Source: Combretum micranthum
Taxonomy: Eukaryota > Streptophyta > Magnoliopsida > Myrtales > Combretaceae
NCBI GenBank assembly: GCA_024138025.1
Contig: JAMXBD010000094.1
Span: 992,001-1,056,000, forward strand
Length of the DNA: 64,000 nucleotides
Direction: 5' to 3'
The translations under genes were made by a program, and so were the position numbers. Below, piece after piece: positions 1 through 12,895 of the stretch. Numbering within the stretch: position 1 is the stretch's first letter; every line of letters starts with the position of its first letter. The notes beneath the pieces are model-generated. The model did no database searches. It was not told the origin of the DNA and saw nothing but the letters and a program-made list of their open reading frames with translations.

Positions 1-644
1 GTTGGTATCAAACAAGGATTCTACTAAGTCTAAGCCTGCTAAATAGAGTGGTGGTTGTAGCTCCAATATAATCATTGATTCGCGCATGAATACTGGCTTG
101 AGATCTTCAAAAGCTTATTGATTCTAGGAATATCTAGGCTAATGACATACAAAAATCGAAAATCTATGATGAATTCGAAATTTGGAAAAAAGTAATAGTA
201 GCTCTAAAATTTTACTGAAAATAATGATAAATGACTGTTCATTTGCCCTGGGGCATACAATATTTGGCTAGCTTAAAAGCTGCCAAAAATAGAATTGAAA
301 CTGTCAAAAAAATAAAAAAGGTCTTAAAATGAAATATGTAGAAAGAAAAAACTAACGCCACAGACAGCATGCAAAATCAACACTCCTATAAAAAGTTATG
401 AGAAAAAATAAAACTTGTCAAAAATACTATTGGTCATTTGAGGCCCTAGAAGAAGAAATTTGGCCAAAAACCGGCCTAGCTCGCCACCAAAAGTGATGAT
501 TTCTTCAAGTTAGCTCGTTTCCTTCAAAATAGGATCTTCAGATCACCCAATATTAATAGACCAATTTCTGTCCCACGTCTCCAGATACCTATTCATCATC
601 ATCTTTACTTCATCATCAATAAATAAGCAATAGTCTTATAATAA
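1..644. other. AT-rich intergenic DNA
   Basis: No open frame, RNA gene or clear repeat is visible here. The sequence is AT-rich with scattered short homopolymers. Confidence 0.6.
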
Positions 645-1460
645 ATTTATGATTTCTATGGTGTTTTTCTTTTTTTTTTTTTTTTTTTAATTTCTTAGCT
701 CAATTATAGTCAAGCCAAATGTTGGGGTTTTATACACCGGGACATTTACTACGTAGGAATCATTTGCAATATATTGTATTAACAAATCCATTTTCATATT
801 TGAAAGCATTTTATAGAATAAAATGTGTATAAAGTTCTTTATATTAAAAATATCCCTAAGAGCACATATAGATTATAAACATATAAAAATAAAAGGGTGA
901 TTGAATTATATATAATTAATAAAGTAAGAATGAAATCGCAATTCTACTTTTAAATTTTCCTTCAAAAATCAATCATCAATTCCAAAAAATAGCAATTTGA
1001 CAGGATCAAATTCTTCTTAAAGTTGATATGTCAATTTCATGGAATTATAATTCCAACTTCTAAAAAGTACATCTAAGTAGAAGAAATGAAATATGGAATG
1101 ACATAAAAGAAAAAAAAAAAAATAATAGAATAGTTGTTCTGTTCCGGATGCATTAATTTCAGATATTGATCTAAATTTTTAAGCATCTTGGATTCTTTGA
1201 TTCCATAACCAGCAAATCAAGGTTCCCCATCTGTTCCAATATTCTAAGATTCCGCGTGCTGTCAGTTTTGATTCCTCATCGTTTAAAGCGATTCCATATA
1301 ATAGCAATTGTGAACCCAACGTATTTTTTCCGACCACACAGGAAAGTCTACTGATATTTCACCCTAATATACATATACACACGCATACAGAAAGCGAAGA
1401 TTTGGGCAAGAGCATGAGTAGGGTGTAATTGCAAAAATTTCTTGCGTATACTAAATGCTC
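645..1460 (+). repeat. Direct duplication, copy A
   Basis: This block is repeated in the same direction at 3117-4182. Shared landmarks in the same order are the ATTTATGRTTTCTRTGG start, a poly-T tract, TTCTTAGCTCAATT, ATAGATTATAAACATATA, the GATTCCGCGT stretch near 1249, and the end with GAGTAGGRTGTAA. The copies have diverged by many substitutions and small indels, so the duplication is old. It contains a T run at about 666-688 and is rich in GATTCC/GGAATC words like those of the MITE at 10720. No coding potential was recognised. It could be a duplicated promoter/leader region or a low-copy mobile element. Confidence 0.75.
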
Positions 1461-3116
1461 TAATTAACTTTTTTTTTTCCCTTCTTTTACGTTACAATAA
1501 GAAGTAAGATCTCACTTGAAAAATTGGTAATAATATTATTAGCTTGCAATGACATTGGCATCTAAATCAAATGTTTCGGTTCCGGATATTCACTTAATTT
1601 TATAGTCCAAAAAATGTTGTTATATCGACAATCTTAAGAAGCAAGTCCGAACATCCATAGGATGGAGCAACTTGAAATGTGCAGATTCTACTCATTCTCA
1701 AAGCATCTAAATTGTAAATGCATAAAATCTTCTAGTGAAAATTCCCTTATTACTTAGTACCTACGCTTTATTTTCTATGAAGAAATTTTTAATCAAATAT
1801 CAATGTGTAAACTCGATTCAAATTTGATTAACACTTAAACTTGATTCAAAACAAATATTTTAAAGTTAGAGCTTGAATAAACAAGTTATTTCAATAATTT
1901 GATTTAGAGCTTGTCTCAACTTTTGCCTTATCAGACTTGAATAAATATTAAAGGCATCTCAATTATCTCCTCATAGGTTTAGTGTTATGTGTAAGATTGA
2001 TAGTAGCCCAAAACATGTGACCATAATAACCTACAAAACACAAGTTGCTAGAATCTAGCATCATTTCCTAGGAATATTATTTTTAGGGAATATTCCGCCC
2101 CTTCTGTTGGTGTCAAAATGTTTGGCAGCTGCTCCCCCATATAACCTACAGTCTACATCCACTTTACGTGCACTTGGGGTAGGAAAAAAGAAAAACACAA
2201 AAAGGAAAAAAATGACTAAGAAGGGGAAGTGATTTCGTTTTGCTTGTATGTGTGTTTTGGATTAAAAAGGGAGGACATGTTTATGGTAGCTTTGAAAATA
2301 TATCAAATTATGATAAATAAAAATAGAAGCAAGATCCAGCCTCGTAATCGTCTAGTGGACAAGAGGGTGAAGGGGCAAATCCAATAATTTCATTTGACAG
2401 CCAACTTGTTATTCACCATAGCCAAAGATAGGGACTTTGTCAAAAAGAGAAGGAGGACCACAGCCATTTGCTTTTCCTTGGAATGCATATTAATCCCCTC
2501 CACATTCAAATAAAAACAAAGGATAAAATCTTAATTTCGTTTTGTTTTCATCAAATCCGAACCTTATTAACCCTAAACATTATCATCCTTACCCTTTGGT
2601 GAATAGTTTCTTTTCAATATGAGTGAAGATGGTTACCACTTACCACTTGAATTTGCATGATGGGAAGATGATAATCAAGTTAAGAAGTCAAAAATTAAAT
2701 CAACATAATGATAATAAACATCAATATAGAACCACAACATAGCATGAAAACTTAGTTAATAATGAAAAATATTACTGATTTGTGCCAATGCAAGTGAATC
2801 AAGAGAAGATAGCTGTGGAAAGAGGTCTATCGGGTGTCGACTATGGCAGTCAACCTTCCAAGTCGAATTGAATCGGGCCAGATGGTGATAAACCAGATTC
2901 GTCTAGTTTATTTTGTTTCCTTTTATTAAGGTTATTTACTATTTCATTAAGATTTCCATTTTAATGTATTTTTTGGTCTATACGATTTTATTAGATTTGT
3001 TTTATCATAATATTTCATATAGTATTTGAGTCTTATTTTATGTATAATATTGTAATATAAAAATAAGTTGAATTTTTATGAAAGAATTTGAGTGTTTTAT
3101 TGTTTATTAAACTTGA
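1461..3116. other. AT-rich intergenic DNA between the duplicated blocks
   Basis: No gene recognised. About 1806-1948 is rich in AACTTGATTCAA and GAGCTTG words and may be a fragment of the element described at 52120. The remainder shows no structure I can support. Confidence 0.5.
1806..1948. mobile_element. Possible fragment of GAGCTTG-rich non-autonomous DNA element
   Basis: Clustered ACTCGATTCAAATTTG, ACTTGATTCAA and GAGCTTG words resemble the subterminal words of the element at 52120-52550. No terminal inverted repeats or target duplication can be shown. Relationship is by eye only. Confidence 0.3.
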
Positions 3117-4182
3117 CAAAAATTTATGGTTTCTGTGGCGTTTCTCTTATTTATATATATATATATTTTTTTTCAGTTCTTAGCTCAATTCTAGCAAAAG
3201 GTTTAGTTTTATACACTAATAACTTGGTCCAAAGGAATCAATTGGAATGAATTGTATTAAAATGCAATGGAATGACAAATCCATTTTTATGCTTGAAAGC
3301 ATTTATGGATTGAAATGAAATGGATAGTGTATATAGTATAAACATTAAAAATATGCGGAGTAGATTATAAACATATAATACAATAAAAAGGCTTATTAAA
3401 TTATAATTAATAAAATCAGAATGGAATCGTAATATTGCTCTCTCAAAGCATAACCAAATTTTCCTTTGAAGTTAGATTGTTGATTCGAGTTCTCTTTCAA
3501 AGCTAAATTGTCGATTTGGACTTCTAAAAAGTGCATCCAAATGTGACAAAAGGAATACAAAAACAAAATCACAATTGTCCAATGATTTCTAATTTTTCAA
3601 TTAATTGGACTAAATTTTTACATATCTTGTGTTATGTTCGTTATGCAATGATCATTCAAAATAAAATTGATTAGAATAAGAGAAATGGAATCGAATTAAA
3701 TAAGTAATGGAATGATGAATCCATTCTTTTGTTTGGATAATCAAATTCTTTTTTAAAGTCAGAATCATCAATTCCCAAGAATCCTTGACTCCTAAAAATC
3801 ACGATTTTAATATTTAAAAATGTATTCAAACATAAAAATAAATATAAAAAATCTAAAACTATGATTCTATTTCATGTTTATTCCCATGCATTAAATGCAG
3901 TACTAGATTCTTGGTTCCGGTAACCAACAAGTTAAGGTTGTCCATCTGTCCTTATATTCTTAGATTCCGCGTACCATCAGTTTTGGTTGCTTATGGTTTA
4001 GAGTGATTCCACATAATGGCAATTGTGAATATAACTTTGCCCGACCGCGGGGAAAAGTGCATTGATATTTCACTATCGATGGAAATATATATAATGCAAA
4101 GATATGGGCAATAACATGAGTAGGATGTAAAGTAATAGCGAAAATTTCTTGTATATGCCATGGGCTCTAAATAACATGTTGT
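3117..4182 (+). repeat. Direct duplication, copy B (with insertion)
   Basis: Second copy of the block at 645-1460. It is longer because it carries an extra segment of about 275 bp at about 3630-3905, absent from copy A. The flanks CATATCTTG and GATTCTTGG correspond to the contiguous CATCTTGGATTCTTTG of copy A. The rest aligns in order, including GATTCCGCGT near 3963, the CACATAATGGCAATTGTGAA stretch, and the terminal ATGAGTAGGATGTAA. Confidence 0.75.
3630..3905. mobile_element. Insertion in duplicated block, GATTCC-type MITE candidate
   Basis: This segment is present only in copy B of the duplication, so it is an insertion there or a loss in copy A. It holds GGAATGATGAATCCATTC, TTTGTTTGGATAA and CGATTTTAA words close to those of the element at 10720-11050. 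No clear target duplication was seen. Confidence 0.45.
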
Positions 4183-6664
4183 GATTATTTATTAGGAAGA
4201 TACCTCTAATATAAAAGTTATATATGCAAAAAATAAATTAACACAGTGAAATAATATTTCAAAGCACATCATACCAATATAAACCGACTCACAAAGGCCA
4301 AAGAGAAAGTGTCGGGTGGTGGGCCTTTTAGTTTAATGTGTAGAAAACTTTTATAGAACTTAAGAGGTTTTAATCTGAAACTTAAAAAGCTTATAATTTT
4401 AAACTGGAGAACTTAATTTGAAACTTGATACAATCCCAAACCTTAACTCTATCAATAATTTAAAATAAGAAAATCTTAAGAAACTTTAAACTTTAGGTAA
4501 GATGGTATTGATTTTTTAACAAAATAATAGATTTTATTTATAAATAGGTTTTCCACATAGAAAATTTCGGTCTTTAATCTAAAAGTATAATTAACCTTTT
4601 AAAGTTATAAAATAAAATAATATAGTTAATTATAGTTAAAATTAACAAACTAAGATAAGGATAGTGACTTTTGTCCAACTAAACTAACCACAAACCAAAA
4701 TGAGCCAAACTAAAAAATACAATCCCTTTGCAATGCAATTCAATTTGTGGTTCCACTCCGAAGGAGATCTAAATGATCATAATTTGGTTCAAACCCTTAA
4801 AGCAAACCAAATTATTCAAAATTGAAGCAACCACATTCATATATAGAAAGTAAAAGAAGCCTAACATTTATACCTTTGGATAAATAGCTTGTGAACTAAT
4901 GCTGCTTTATCTTATTTATAGTGGGAGATGATAAACAAAATAATAAGTTAAAATTCAAATAACATCTTGATGATTATAAGAAATAGAGAAATAAATTTAT
5001 ATGTTATCTAAGGGGAAAAAATTAAAAGAAAAAAATCAGAAAAAGAAAAATAGGTTTGAGCTAAATCACTTGAAACACTTTGTGTCATTGCACCATTAAT
5101 AGTGATCCATAAAAAAAATGAAAAAGAAAAGAAAAAAAAAAAAGAGGAAGAAGAAATCAAATATTGATAAGATAGAGCAATTTGAGAAAGTTGACGTCAA
5201 ACCTAATCTTTAGGCTATGTTGCTGTCTATGATCACAATTAGCTCATAATTGGACCCATATTCCGCCAGCATTTAAGTTTTAAATAAATAAAAAAAATAA
5301 CCTGTGTTTGAACAATTTACAAACCCATAGCTTGTGTTATTTTTTAAATATAAAAATATAATTATAATTAATTACTATTAGAGGAATATATGTTAGAGTC
5401 TTCTTGGTCTAAAAAAATTATTTAATAAAAAATATTACTAAATAAAAATTAAATCAATAAAATATTTAAAATTAATATTTTAAAAAAATAAGAAAATTGA
5501 AAAATGTAAAATTAATTTTCATGATTAATAAAATATTGACATTTTTTATTTTAAAATTATTAAATAGTATTAAAACCTTTGTATGAAACCCGAATCACCT
5601 ATTCATAAAAGAAAAATAATACAAGTCATGTTTCAAATTGGTCAAAACGCAAGTCATGTTTTTATAATTAACCGAAAATATATGATTATAAATATTTAAT
5701 AGGAAAACGAAGCAATTTTTGCATTGAATATTCCTTAATTAATCGCTCGAAGATAAAGGATGTATTCCCGGAAAATAAAGTGGTAAAATTCCGAAGTACT
5801 TCATGTAAACATCTTCGCCATCTATTTGGGCCTTTCAATCGAATACCTAAAAATTTACTTTGGACCTCAAAAGGCTTCTCTGGGCCTGTACATGTAGACA
5901 CTCAATATTATATTGCTCATTATTTATGCAGTTGGGTATAAGTTGATAAAGAATTCAAGATCGAGATTGTGCATATCAAGTCCATAACCAATACTTTCTC
6001 ATAATTGCAAAATTAGGCTCGGTCATAGATTTATAAGGGGGAAAAGATATCATTAAGCCATAAAATAATTAATTTCATTATATCTTTTTATGGAATTGGT
6101 TTTTGATTATTTAAAGATCATCACTTAAATATATACCATTAGACTATAACATCATTAGCTTCATTATATCTATCAATGGAATCATTCAATTCTTATCCAA
6201 CAATAATTATATTACTTAAATATTTAATATATTACTTATTATATTTATTTTAACCATTAAATGTTTAACCATTGAGTACTTAAAACGGTAGAATTTACTT
6301 TGGTTTATGATGGCATGAGTACGAGTTGGTAAAGTTGCATTTAAATCAAAACAGATGAGGGAATTCGAAAACTTTCTCTTTAGATATGAGTACTTATTTA
6401 AAAAAAAAGCATCCAAAATAATCCAAGAACTGAACAAACCTATGATAGCACAGATGAAGACCACGTCCAGCCAATCTGATTTTGCAAAATTTTGTCTAAC
6501 GAGTTTCCTATTTGAACCTTGCCAATGCAGAGTTTCAATGTTAAAAGTCATGTAACATATTAGATCAGGGTCCCGGCAGCTATTGCTATTATTCCCAAAA
6601 TTCGATTCTCGACCCCCTAAACAAAATTCGTGACGTTCTCTCTCTCTAATTTATAGAATGATGT
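4183..6664. other. AT-rich intergenic DNA
   Basis: No gene recognised. Short open frames at 5686-5901 (minus), 6216-6551 (minus) and 6355-6555 (plus) show no motif or codon signal, and the last two overlap on opposite strands. Purine runs occur near 5100-5150. Confidence 0.5.
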
Positions 6665-7180
6665 TTCCATTTTTTTTTCAGGTAGAGAGTTATTTCATCA
6701 CCTTTGCATTCCTGCTCCATCTTTTTGGGTTTGAAAGGAAGGAAGTTTTTTTAAAGTAGAAATTTCTTTTTATTTGCAGTTTAGGGGTTCGCATACTGAT
6801 CTAAGGTATAGTAGAAAACAACTGACTATGCGTCTTTTTTTTTTTCTTTTTCAGGTAGAGAGAGAGAGAGCTAGAGAAAGTGCTTCATTCGTTGTCTTTG
6901 CGTTCATGCTCCATTTCATTGGTTCAGAGAGCAAGTAAGTTTTTTTAAAGTAGAAATTTACCTTTTGTTTGCTCTTTAAGGGTTCTCAAATTGATCTAAG
7001 TTCCTTTCCTTTTCTTTTCTTTTTTTTTTTTTTTCTTTTTTTACGGAGAAGTGATTGGTCTGGTTGTGCGTCCAGGGAGAGATAGACCTAGAGAAAGTGT
7101 TTTTGTTCTTCATTTCTTTAAGTCATGTCGGCAAGTTCATGCTCCATTCCTTTGGGACTAAAAGCAAGTAAGTTCTTTAT
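6665..7180 (+). repeat. Three tandem exon-like units
   Basis: Three imperfect units follow each other, starting near 6680, 6855 and 7070. The first two run from a long T-rich tract ending in CAGGTAGAGAG. In the third the start reads CCAGGGAGAGATAGA. Each then has a variable GA-rich stretch and TTCATGCTCCATT (TTCCTGCTCCATC in the first). Units 2 and 3 end in AGCAAGTAAGTT; unit 1 has GGAAGGAAGTTT there. The pattern of polypyrimidine tract, CAG, short body and GTAAGT resembles an exon with acceptor and donor, copied three times. There is no long open frame, so if transcribed it would be leader or non-coding exons. Confidence 0.55.
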
Positions 7181-8971
7181 CTTGGCATATTTGATTTTAT
7201 GATGAATTTTTAGGAATTTGTATACACTTTTTTTTTCATTTTTTATTTTGAAATTTTTTGAAGAAACATTTGGTTTTTGCAATGAATTCGAGGAATTTCG
7301 ATTTCAGGAATTTGAATAGGTTTTTTTGTCATTTTTAATTTTGAATTTTTTTATGAAATATTTTATTCTAATTTCGAAATTCTATTGTGTGGTTTATTTT
7401 ATGTTGTAAGAACTGTTGTGGGTAGTTTTTTTTCAAGTATTTTAGATAGTCTGATGTTCTTGATTCAACGAATTATGTGTCTTCGTCTAAAAATTTGTAG
7501 TTTTCTTCATGTATGTATGTATTACATCCAGTTGCAATGGTGTTACCGTCATAGAATCTCTAATAGGTTTTTATTTTTTATTTTTATTATTATGTTTGAT
7601 GGCTTATACTTTTCAATGTTTATTGAACATAGAAAGAAAGGAAGTGTTTTTTGTTCCCTCATTTTTTTCTTTATATATATATATATATGTGTGTGTGTGA
7701 ACATGGTTTAGTAAGATCAGTCAATGTGACTAAGTTAATATAAGAATATTATTTGATGTACAATATGACTCTTCTTATGAAAGATTGTACAGTAGCATTG
7801 GAAAAACAAAACAATCTAATTGTGATCGATTAAATCAAATTGAAGTAAAATTTTAGTTTTTTACTCTAGTTCAATCCTCAGTGATATTTTGATTCATACT
7901 GTTTGAATTAAATGAAGCCATTGCATTTCTAAAAAAGAGAAAAAAGTCTTTGTATCATTTTTTTTTAAATATGTGCAATGAATGTGTTTTGTCTTTCACT
8001 CTTTTTAATAATTTGGCCGGTAAAGAAAAAAAAAAAAAAATAGAATGACCATGTTTCATTTTTTTAGCATTCTATTCCTCCTACAATTTCTTTTTTTGCT
8101 TCATTGGTATTGGTTTAATTAACACCTTTGATCTTCTTGCTCAAGTAAAAACTTATATCTCCTTCAACTTTTGTTTTTTTTTTTTTTTTTTTTTAAGGTT
8201 TGTCAAGTTGTTAATTCATCCTATTGCATATATTATCACTAACTCTTAAATTTGCTTTTCACACTCTATTTTTTTTCTTTTAATTTTATAGGTAACAAAT
8301 TGTTATATTATGAGCTTAACAATATAATTACTAAGTAATATGAGTTATCATAACCATCTTATACCAACTTTTTAAAACAAGTTCACAATATTAACTTTTT
8401 GCATTTACCTTGCAGGCGCATGTCGTCTTCCTCCATGCAACAAGTCATGCTTGACTAACCTAACCTTCGAGAAATGTTTTATCTCCATTTTCCAATTTTA
8501 AATTGTAAATATTCTTTCATGATTGGTTATATAAGTTTTTTCTATCTTATATGTAACTTGTAGATGTGGCAATTTCCTGTACTAGCTACCAATGTCGTAA
8601 ATTTTACTATAATTTCTTTAATTTTCGCACAAGCAATGCGGCGCGCCGACCATTAGTGTGTGTGTGTGTTTGTGTAGGTCTAATAGTACACTATGTTGAA
8701 TGTAAAAGGATTATAAAATTTAATTATATAAAGCATAAAAATTAGAAATATAACTGTAAAATAAAAGAAAGTTACATATAAAATACTAAATATATATAAA
8801 CTTATAACATATATTTATTGTACGAATAAAAAATAAATAAAATTATTTATTCCTATATGTTATGTGCATGATGTAAAATTCATATAATTTCGATAACTAT
8901 AATGCACTTTATCTTGCTATCTTGCATCCTTGCTTACTTACTATCTTAAGAGTCAGAAAAGCTGTGTGGGC
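7181..8971. other. AT/T-rich DNA, possible downstream part of a non-coding transcript
   Basis: T-rich DNA with (TA)n/(TG)n at about 7672-7700 and a GT run near 8660-8675. A good acceptor-like TTTACCTTGCAG ends at about 8416. It is followed by a tiny frame beginning MSSSSMQQ and stopping after 11 residues. Together with the exon-like units upstream this could be a small non-coding gene, but nothing proves transcription. Confidence 0.35.
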
Positions 8972-9122
8972 ACTAACTATTTCCATCCTACAAACCTAAA
9001 GGTCATCAGCTTCTTGAGCCCATTTAACTTGAGGTGGAGTGGACCATAACTATTTCCCATTTTACAAACCTAAAGGTCGTCAGCTTCTTGAGCCCATTTA
9101 ACTTGAAGTGGAGTGGACCATA
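8972..9122 (+). repeat. Tandem duplication of about 75 bp
   Basis: Two adjacent copies share ACAAACCTAAAGGTC, TCAGCTTCTTGAGCCC and GGAGTGGACCATA and differ at only a few positions. No known function. Confidence 0.85.
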
Positions 9123-10273
9123 GTTCTAAAGGATTCATAGTATACGGGTTGGAATTCAGTTGAAACACGAAATAAACTATTTATCAAATAATATGTTTTA
9201 AATTACGTCTCTTTTTTTAAAAGAAATATTAGATCATGTAATTGTTCCAAGTAAAAATGAAAATAAATTATCAATTAAGAACCATTAAAGAGATACAACA
9301 ATAATTATATAATTTACAATTTTTACAATAAAATCAATAAAAATCCAATCATACTTTTTCTAGAAAAATAAAATTAATTGTAAATTTCATAACCAAAAAT
9401 AAGATAGAAAAACTCATGGGTAATAATTAATTCAAGAGATATGATATGAATTCATATAAAGTTACAAACTCTACAACCTAAATTTACCAATTTGTTATAG
9501 ATAAGTGAACTTTATATAAGAAGACCACATAGAAACAAAAATAAAAATAATGATATAAGCATTTTACCTTGAAAAAGGAGGAAGTACATGTAGCGTTGGC
9601 CAATGAGAGAGAGAAGAGTTAATGATTTTCATATTAAGAAAATTCTATGTTTCGTATGTGTTTTACTAAACCCGTCGCTTATTTAATAACTTGGATTCAT
9701 ACCTAATAATGATTACAATATATCTTTTTTATCTTTATTTTAATGATCTAATAATTAACTAGACTATAGGTTTCTTCATACGCTGGAAAGAGAATTTAGT
9801 GAAGTTTCCCACTTTTTCCTTAAATAATTTAAAACTAACTTAGTGCTGATTTAATTGCTTTAGTTAATATATTTAACAGTTAAAATGTAAACGTGAGACT
9901 ATAGCACTCAAATTTAGACTTAATAATATAGATTATAGCAAATACAAGTATTATAGTTTTTCTCACTAAATTCATAAGCCTCAGCCATCCATTTTGGTGC
10001 AGTGTCAATTTTTTAATTGAAAACTAAATAAACAAATAGAGAGTATTCAAATTGATAAAAATCTAAGAACTTTTAGAAAGGTGCTAAAATAAACATCGAA
10101 ATGTCATTTTCCAAAACAAGAATTACTGACATGCATAAAACACTATTCTCATTAATTGTTTTATTAAAAAGTTTACTAGGTTATGTATGTAATTATAGAA
10201 TTGGTAACAGTAGGCCAAACTTATAGGGTCGAACTAACTCCTAGCCATATTAGTCCTGCTCTTATTTCATGTC
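9123..10273. other. AT-rich intergenic DNA
   Basis: Nothing recognisable apart from general AT richness and short homopolymers. Confidence 0.5.
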
Positions 10274-10672
10274 ATGGGCTTAAACTCAATATAAGCTCAT
10301 GGAAGGATCCATTAGCAAAAAGACTTATCTGAGTCGTTGACACAGCTTACGATTTAACGGATGCTGTCAACAACCAAACTCTATAAAATATCTCAAGAGT
10401 TTTCCTCATTTTACAAGATCAGAGAGATCCAAAGAAACGCCATCGTGCTGTCAAAGTATAATCACAGAGATCAAATAGGAATAAAAACAAAGAACGTACT
10501 GTCTCTCTCCAAGAACTATGGGGTTGATACTGTATAGCTCCTCCACCTGTCATACATGTGTTCGAGCTATCTGAGATTACTTACTCTTTCTCCTTGTCAT
10601 CTCTCTATAAGTCATCCTTACGTGTCATTGCCAAGTATCCTTCTGAAGTCCCGTGTAACGCGAGCCAAACAC
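10274..10672 (+). mobile_element. LTR fragment of the 30-43 kb Ty3/gypsy family
   Basis: This matches the middle and 3' part of the LTRs at 29998, 35182 and 42768. It runs from CATGGGCTTAAACTCAA through CAACAACCAAACTCTATAAA (a TATA-like box), CCATCGTGCTGTC and CTCCACCTGTCA to GTAACGCGAGCCAAAC. It lacks the LTR start and the last 35 or so bases. No internal retrotransposon sequence adjoins it, so it is a truncated solo LTR or remnant. It shows the family is present elsewhere in the window. Confidence 0.85.
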
Positions 10673-10719
10673 TGGATTAGAATTAAAGAAATCGAAAGGA
10701 ATATTAAGGGAATAGCAAG

Positions 10720-11050
10720 TCCATTCATTTGTTTGGATACGGACGCGGAATAAAATAAAAAGGAATTAGTTTATATTATAATTTACCAAAAATATTCTTC
10801 ACAAAAAATAAGATAATAAATTCATATGGGATAAAAAGGTAATTTAATTAAAAATCTTTAATGGAAGTTGGAAAGGACTCGTGATTCCACTTTATCAAAT
10901 GCGGAATTGAATTTATGTTAAAACTAAAATCATCGATTCCAAGAATTACGATTCCAAGTTCTTATAATGCTTCTAAATACAGGAAAAGGAATGGAAGTCG
11001 GAATCGTGATTCTATTCGAGTTGATTCCGACCTACCAAACAAGCCATTAC
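10720..11050. mobile_element. MITE-like element with GATTCC words
   Basis: The ends form an imperfect inverted repeat: CCATTCATTTGTTTGG at the left and CCAAACAAGCCATTAC at the right. The interior has GATTCCGACC, CGATTCCAAG and GGAATCGTGATTC words. It directly follows the LTR fragment. Superfamily is not assigned, because no target duplication could be fixed. The frames inside it are not genes. Confidence 0.5.
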
Positions 11051-11507
11051 ATATATCTAGACTAAACAAACTTAACAAATTAAAAAAAAAACATATATAT
11101 ATTGATTCTAAAGTACTCCAAATTAAAATAAAATATGGAAATGTCAACACCTAAAATTTTCAAAATTAATGAACCAGCAAATCAGCATTTTGGATTGATG
11201 TTAACAATCATGGCATTAAAACAAACCATATTTGATTATTACATTCTTTTGGTTTAGATTATTTCCTTTAAGTTCCCTTCTAAATTATCAAAGTAATTGA
11301 AATATCGTAATCACCTCCTTCCAAAAAATTTACCATAGTTAATTAACTAAGTCTTTCTATTGGATTGTTTAGTTAATTAATGACTAAACTACATCCCATA
11401 ATTCCTCATGTCTATCTTACATGTAACTCTGACATTATTAGCTTATCACAAAATTGATTAAATTATTTTATTCTTTTTGGATTTTAACAGAATGTAACAT
11501 GTATTCC

Positions 11508-11542
<35 letters not shown>

Positions 11543-12479
11543 GCAAGTACAATTAACTACGAGCACTTTGAATTAATTAATCAATTTAATACTTAATTAA
11601 ATTTTTTGCACTCATTTTATCTAACTTCTATTGTATTGCTATTCCAACTAGACATTTTTAGGAAGGACCAAGTGATATGTAACTACAAAATAAATAAAAA
11701 GCAAAAATTAAAAAAAAAAAACAAAGAAAAAAGAAGCGGAAAATAAAAAAGAAGATATGACTAAAAAATTTATAAATAAAAACAAGAAAAAAAAAAGAAA
11801 TTAACCAAAAAAAAAAAACTTAAAAGGATGGCATCAAGCCTAAATGGTAAAGGAGAAGTGGCACAAAGCTTCTATATTTCGAAATTTTTAAAACCCACCT
11901 TTATCTATTCAAGTTATATTCTGAACTTAAATGGAATTGTTTTCAAAGAGGAGAAAAACAGCAATAAACTTGAAAAATACTAAACCGGCATTTAAATAAA
12001 AGGAAATTTTATGAAGTTGTTATTAATTTTGATAAAAAATACTAAACTGTTATTTAAATGAAAGATTATTCTATAGTCTTGTTATGAATTTTAACAAAAT
12101 TGATTGATCACTATCCAACAGCTCACTCCATATCTAAAACTAATCCAATCACTAAAATAGTTAATATTTTAATTACTATATTTATTCTATCCACTTAAAT
12201 GGGATGTTTTCAAAGATAAAGAAAACTTTATGTTTAAACTGTTTTTGAATATTGTTTTTATTCTTATTAATAACAAAAAAGTGGACGGAAAAAAAAGGGA
12301 ACCATTGGAAACCAAAATTTATCCTTTCCCAAAGAAGGAAAAATAGCGGCTAGTGATGAGGGGGTACAGTTCGCATCATGGTTCAGTCTTCATTGACCAC
12401 AAACACCTAATCATTGGCTCCTTCATTTTTCACAACTTTCATGGTAATTCAACAAAAGAAATAAAATACAAAACCTAAA
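11051..12479. other. AT-rich intergenic DNA
   Basis: Contains an (AT)n microsatellite at about 11508-11539 and several A-rich runs at 11700-11820. No gene recognised. Confidence 0.5.
11508..11539. repeat. (AT)n microsatellite
   Basis: Uninterrupted AT dinucleotide run of roughly 15 units. Confidence 0.9.
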
Positions 12480-12690
12480 TAGGGTGCGTTTGGTTCGTTG
12501 ATTTAGCATTGGTTTGGCATCTGTTTTTATATATATTTCAATCAAACTATTTGTGAAAAATAAATACAAATAAAAAAATAGATATTTTTACTCATAAACA
12601 AACCATACATATCAAATACATATAAGATACAAATGCAGATCAAATACAAATAAGATACACATGAGAAACAAACCATCTAAATAAACCCTA
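12480..12690. mobile_element. Small MITE candidate, TIR GGGTGCGTTTGG-type
   Basis: The left end GGGTGCGTTTGGTT and the right end read on the other strand (GGGTTTATTTAGATGGTTTG) form imperfect inverted termini, flanked on both sides by TA. The interior is AT-rich with ACAAATAAGATACA repeats. The termini resemble the GTGCGTTTGGT ends seen in many plant MITEs. It lies next to the 3' end of the copia relic. Confidence 0.5.
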
Positions 12691-12895
12691 TAGATAGGTG
12701 TAAGAAATTTTCAACACAGACTAATCAAAGTGGTGCATGACTTTCTCATATGTCTTATCATTGCCACTTTTCCCAATGATAAAGAAAAGGAGAGAATATA
12801 TTTTCTATATATCTTATGTAAAGAGAATGGCTCCTATATATATATATATAAGAGTTACAACAAAATATCCTATAAACATGCTGCAAAACATTATC

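Noticed and set aside
5686..5901. 71-codon minus frame
   Set aside because: No motif. The region is slightly less AT-rich but nothing connects it to a known protein.
6216..6555. Opposed frames of 111 and 66 codons
   Set aside because: They overlap on opposite strands and neither has a recognisable domain.
7385..7711. 108-codon plus frame, hydrophobic with Tyr-Ile-Tyr run
   Set aside because: Driven by T-rich DNA and a (TA)n/(TG)n microsatellite.
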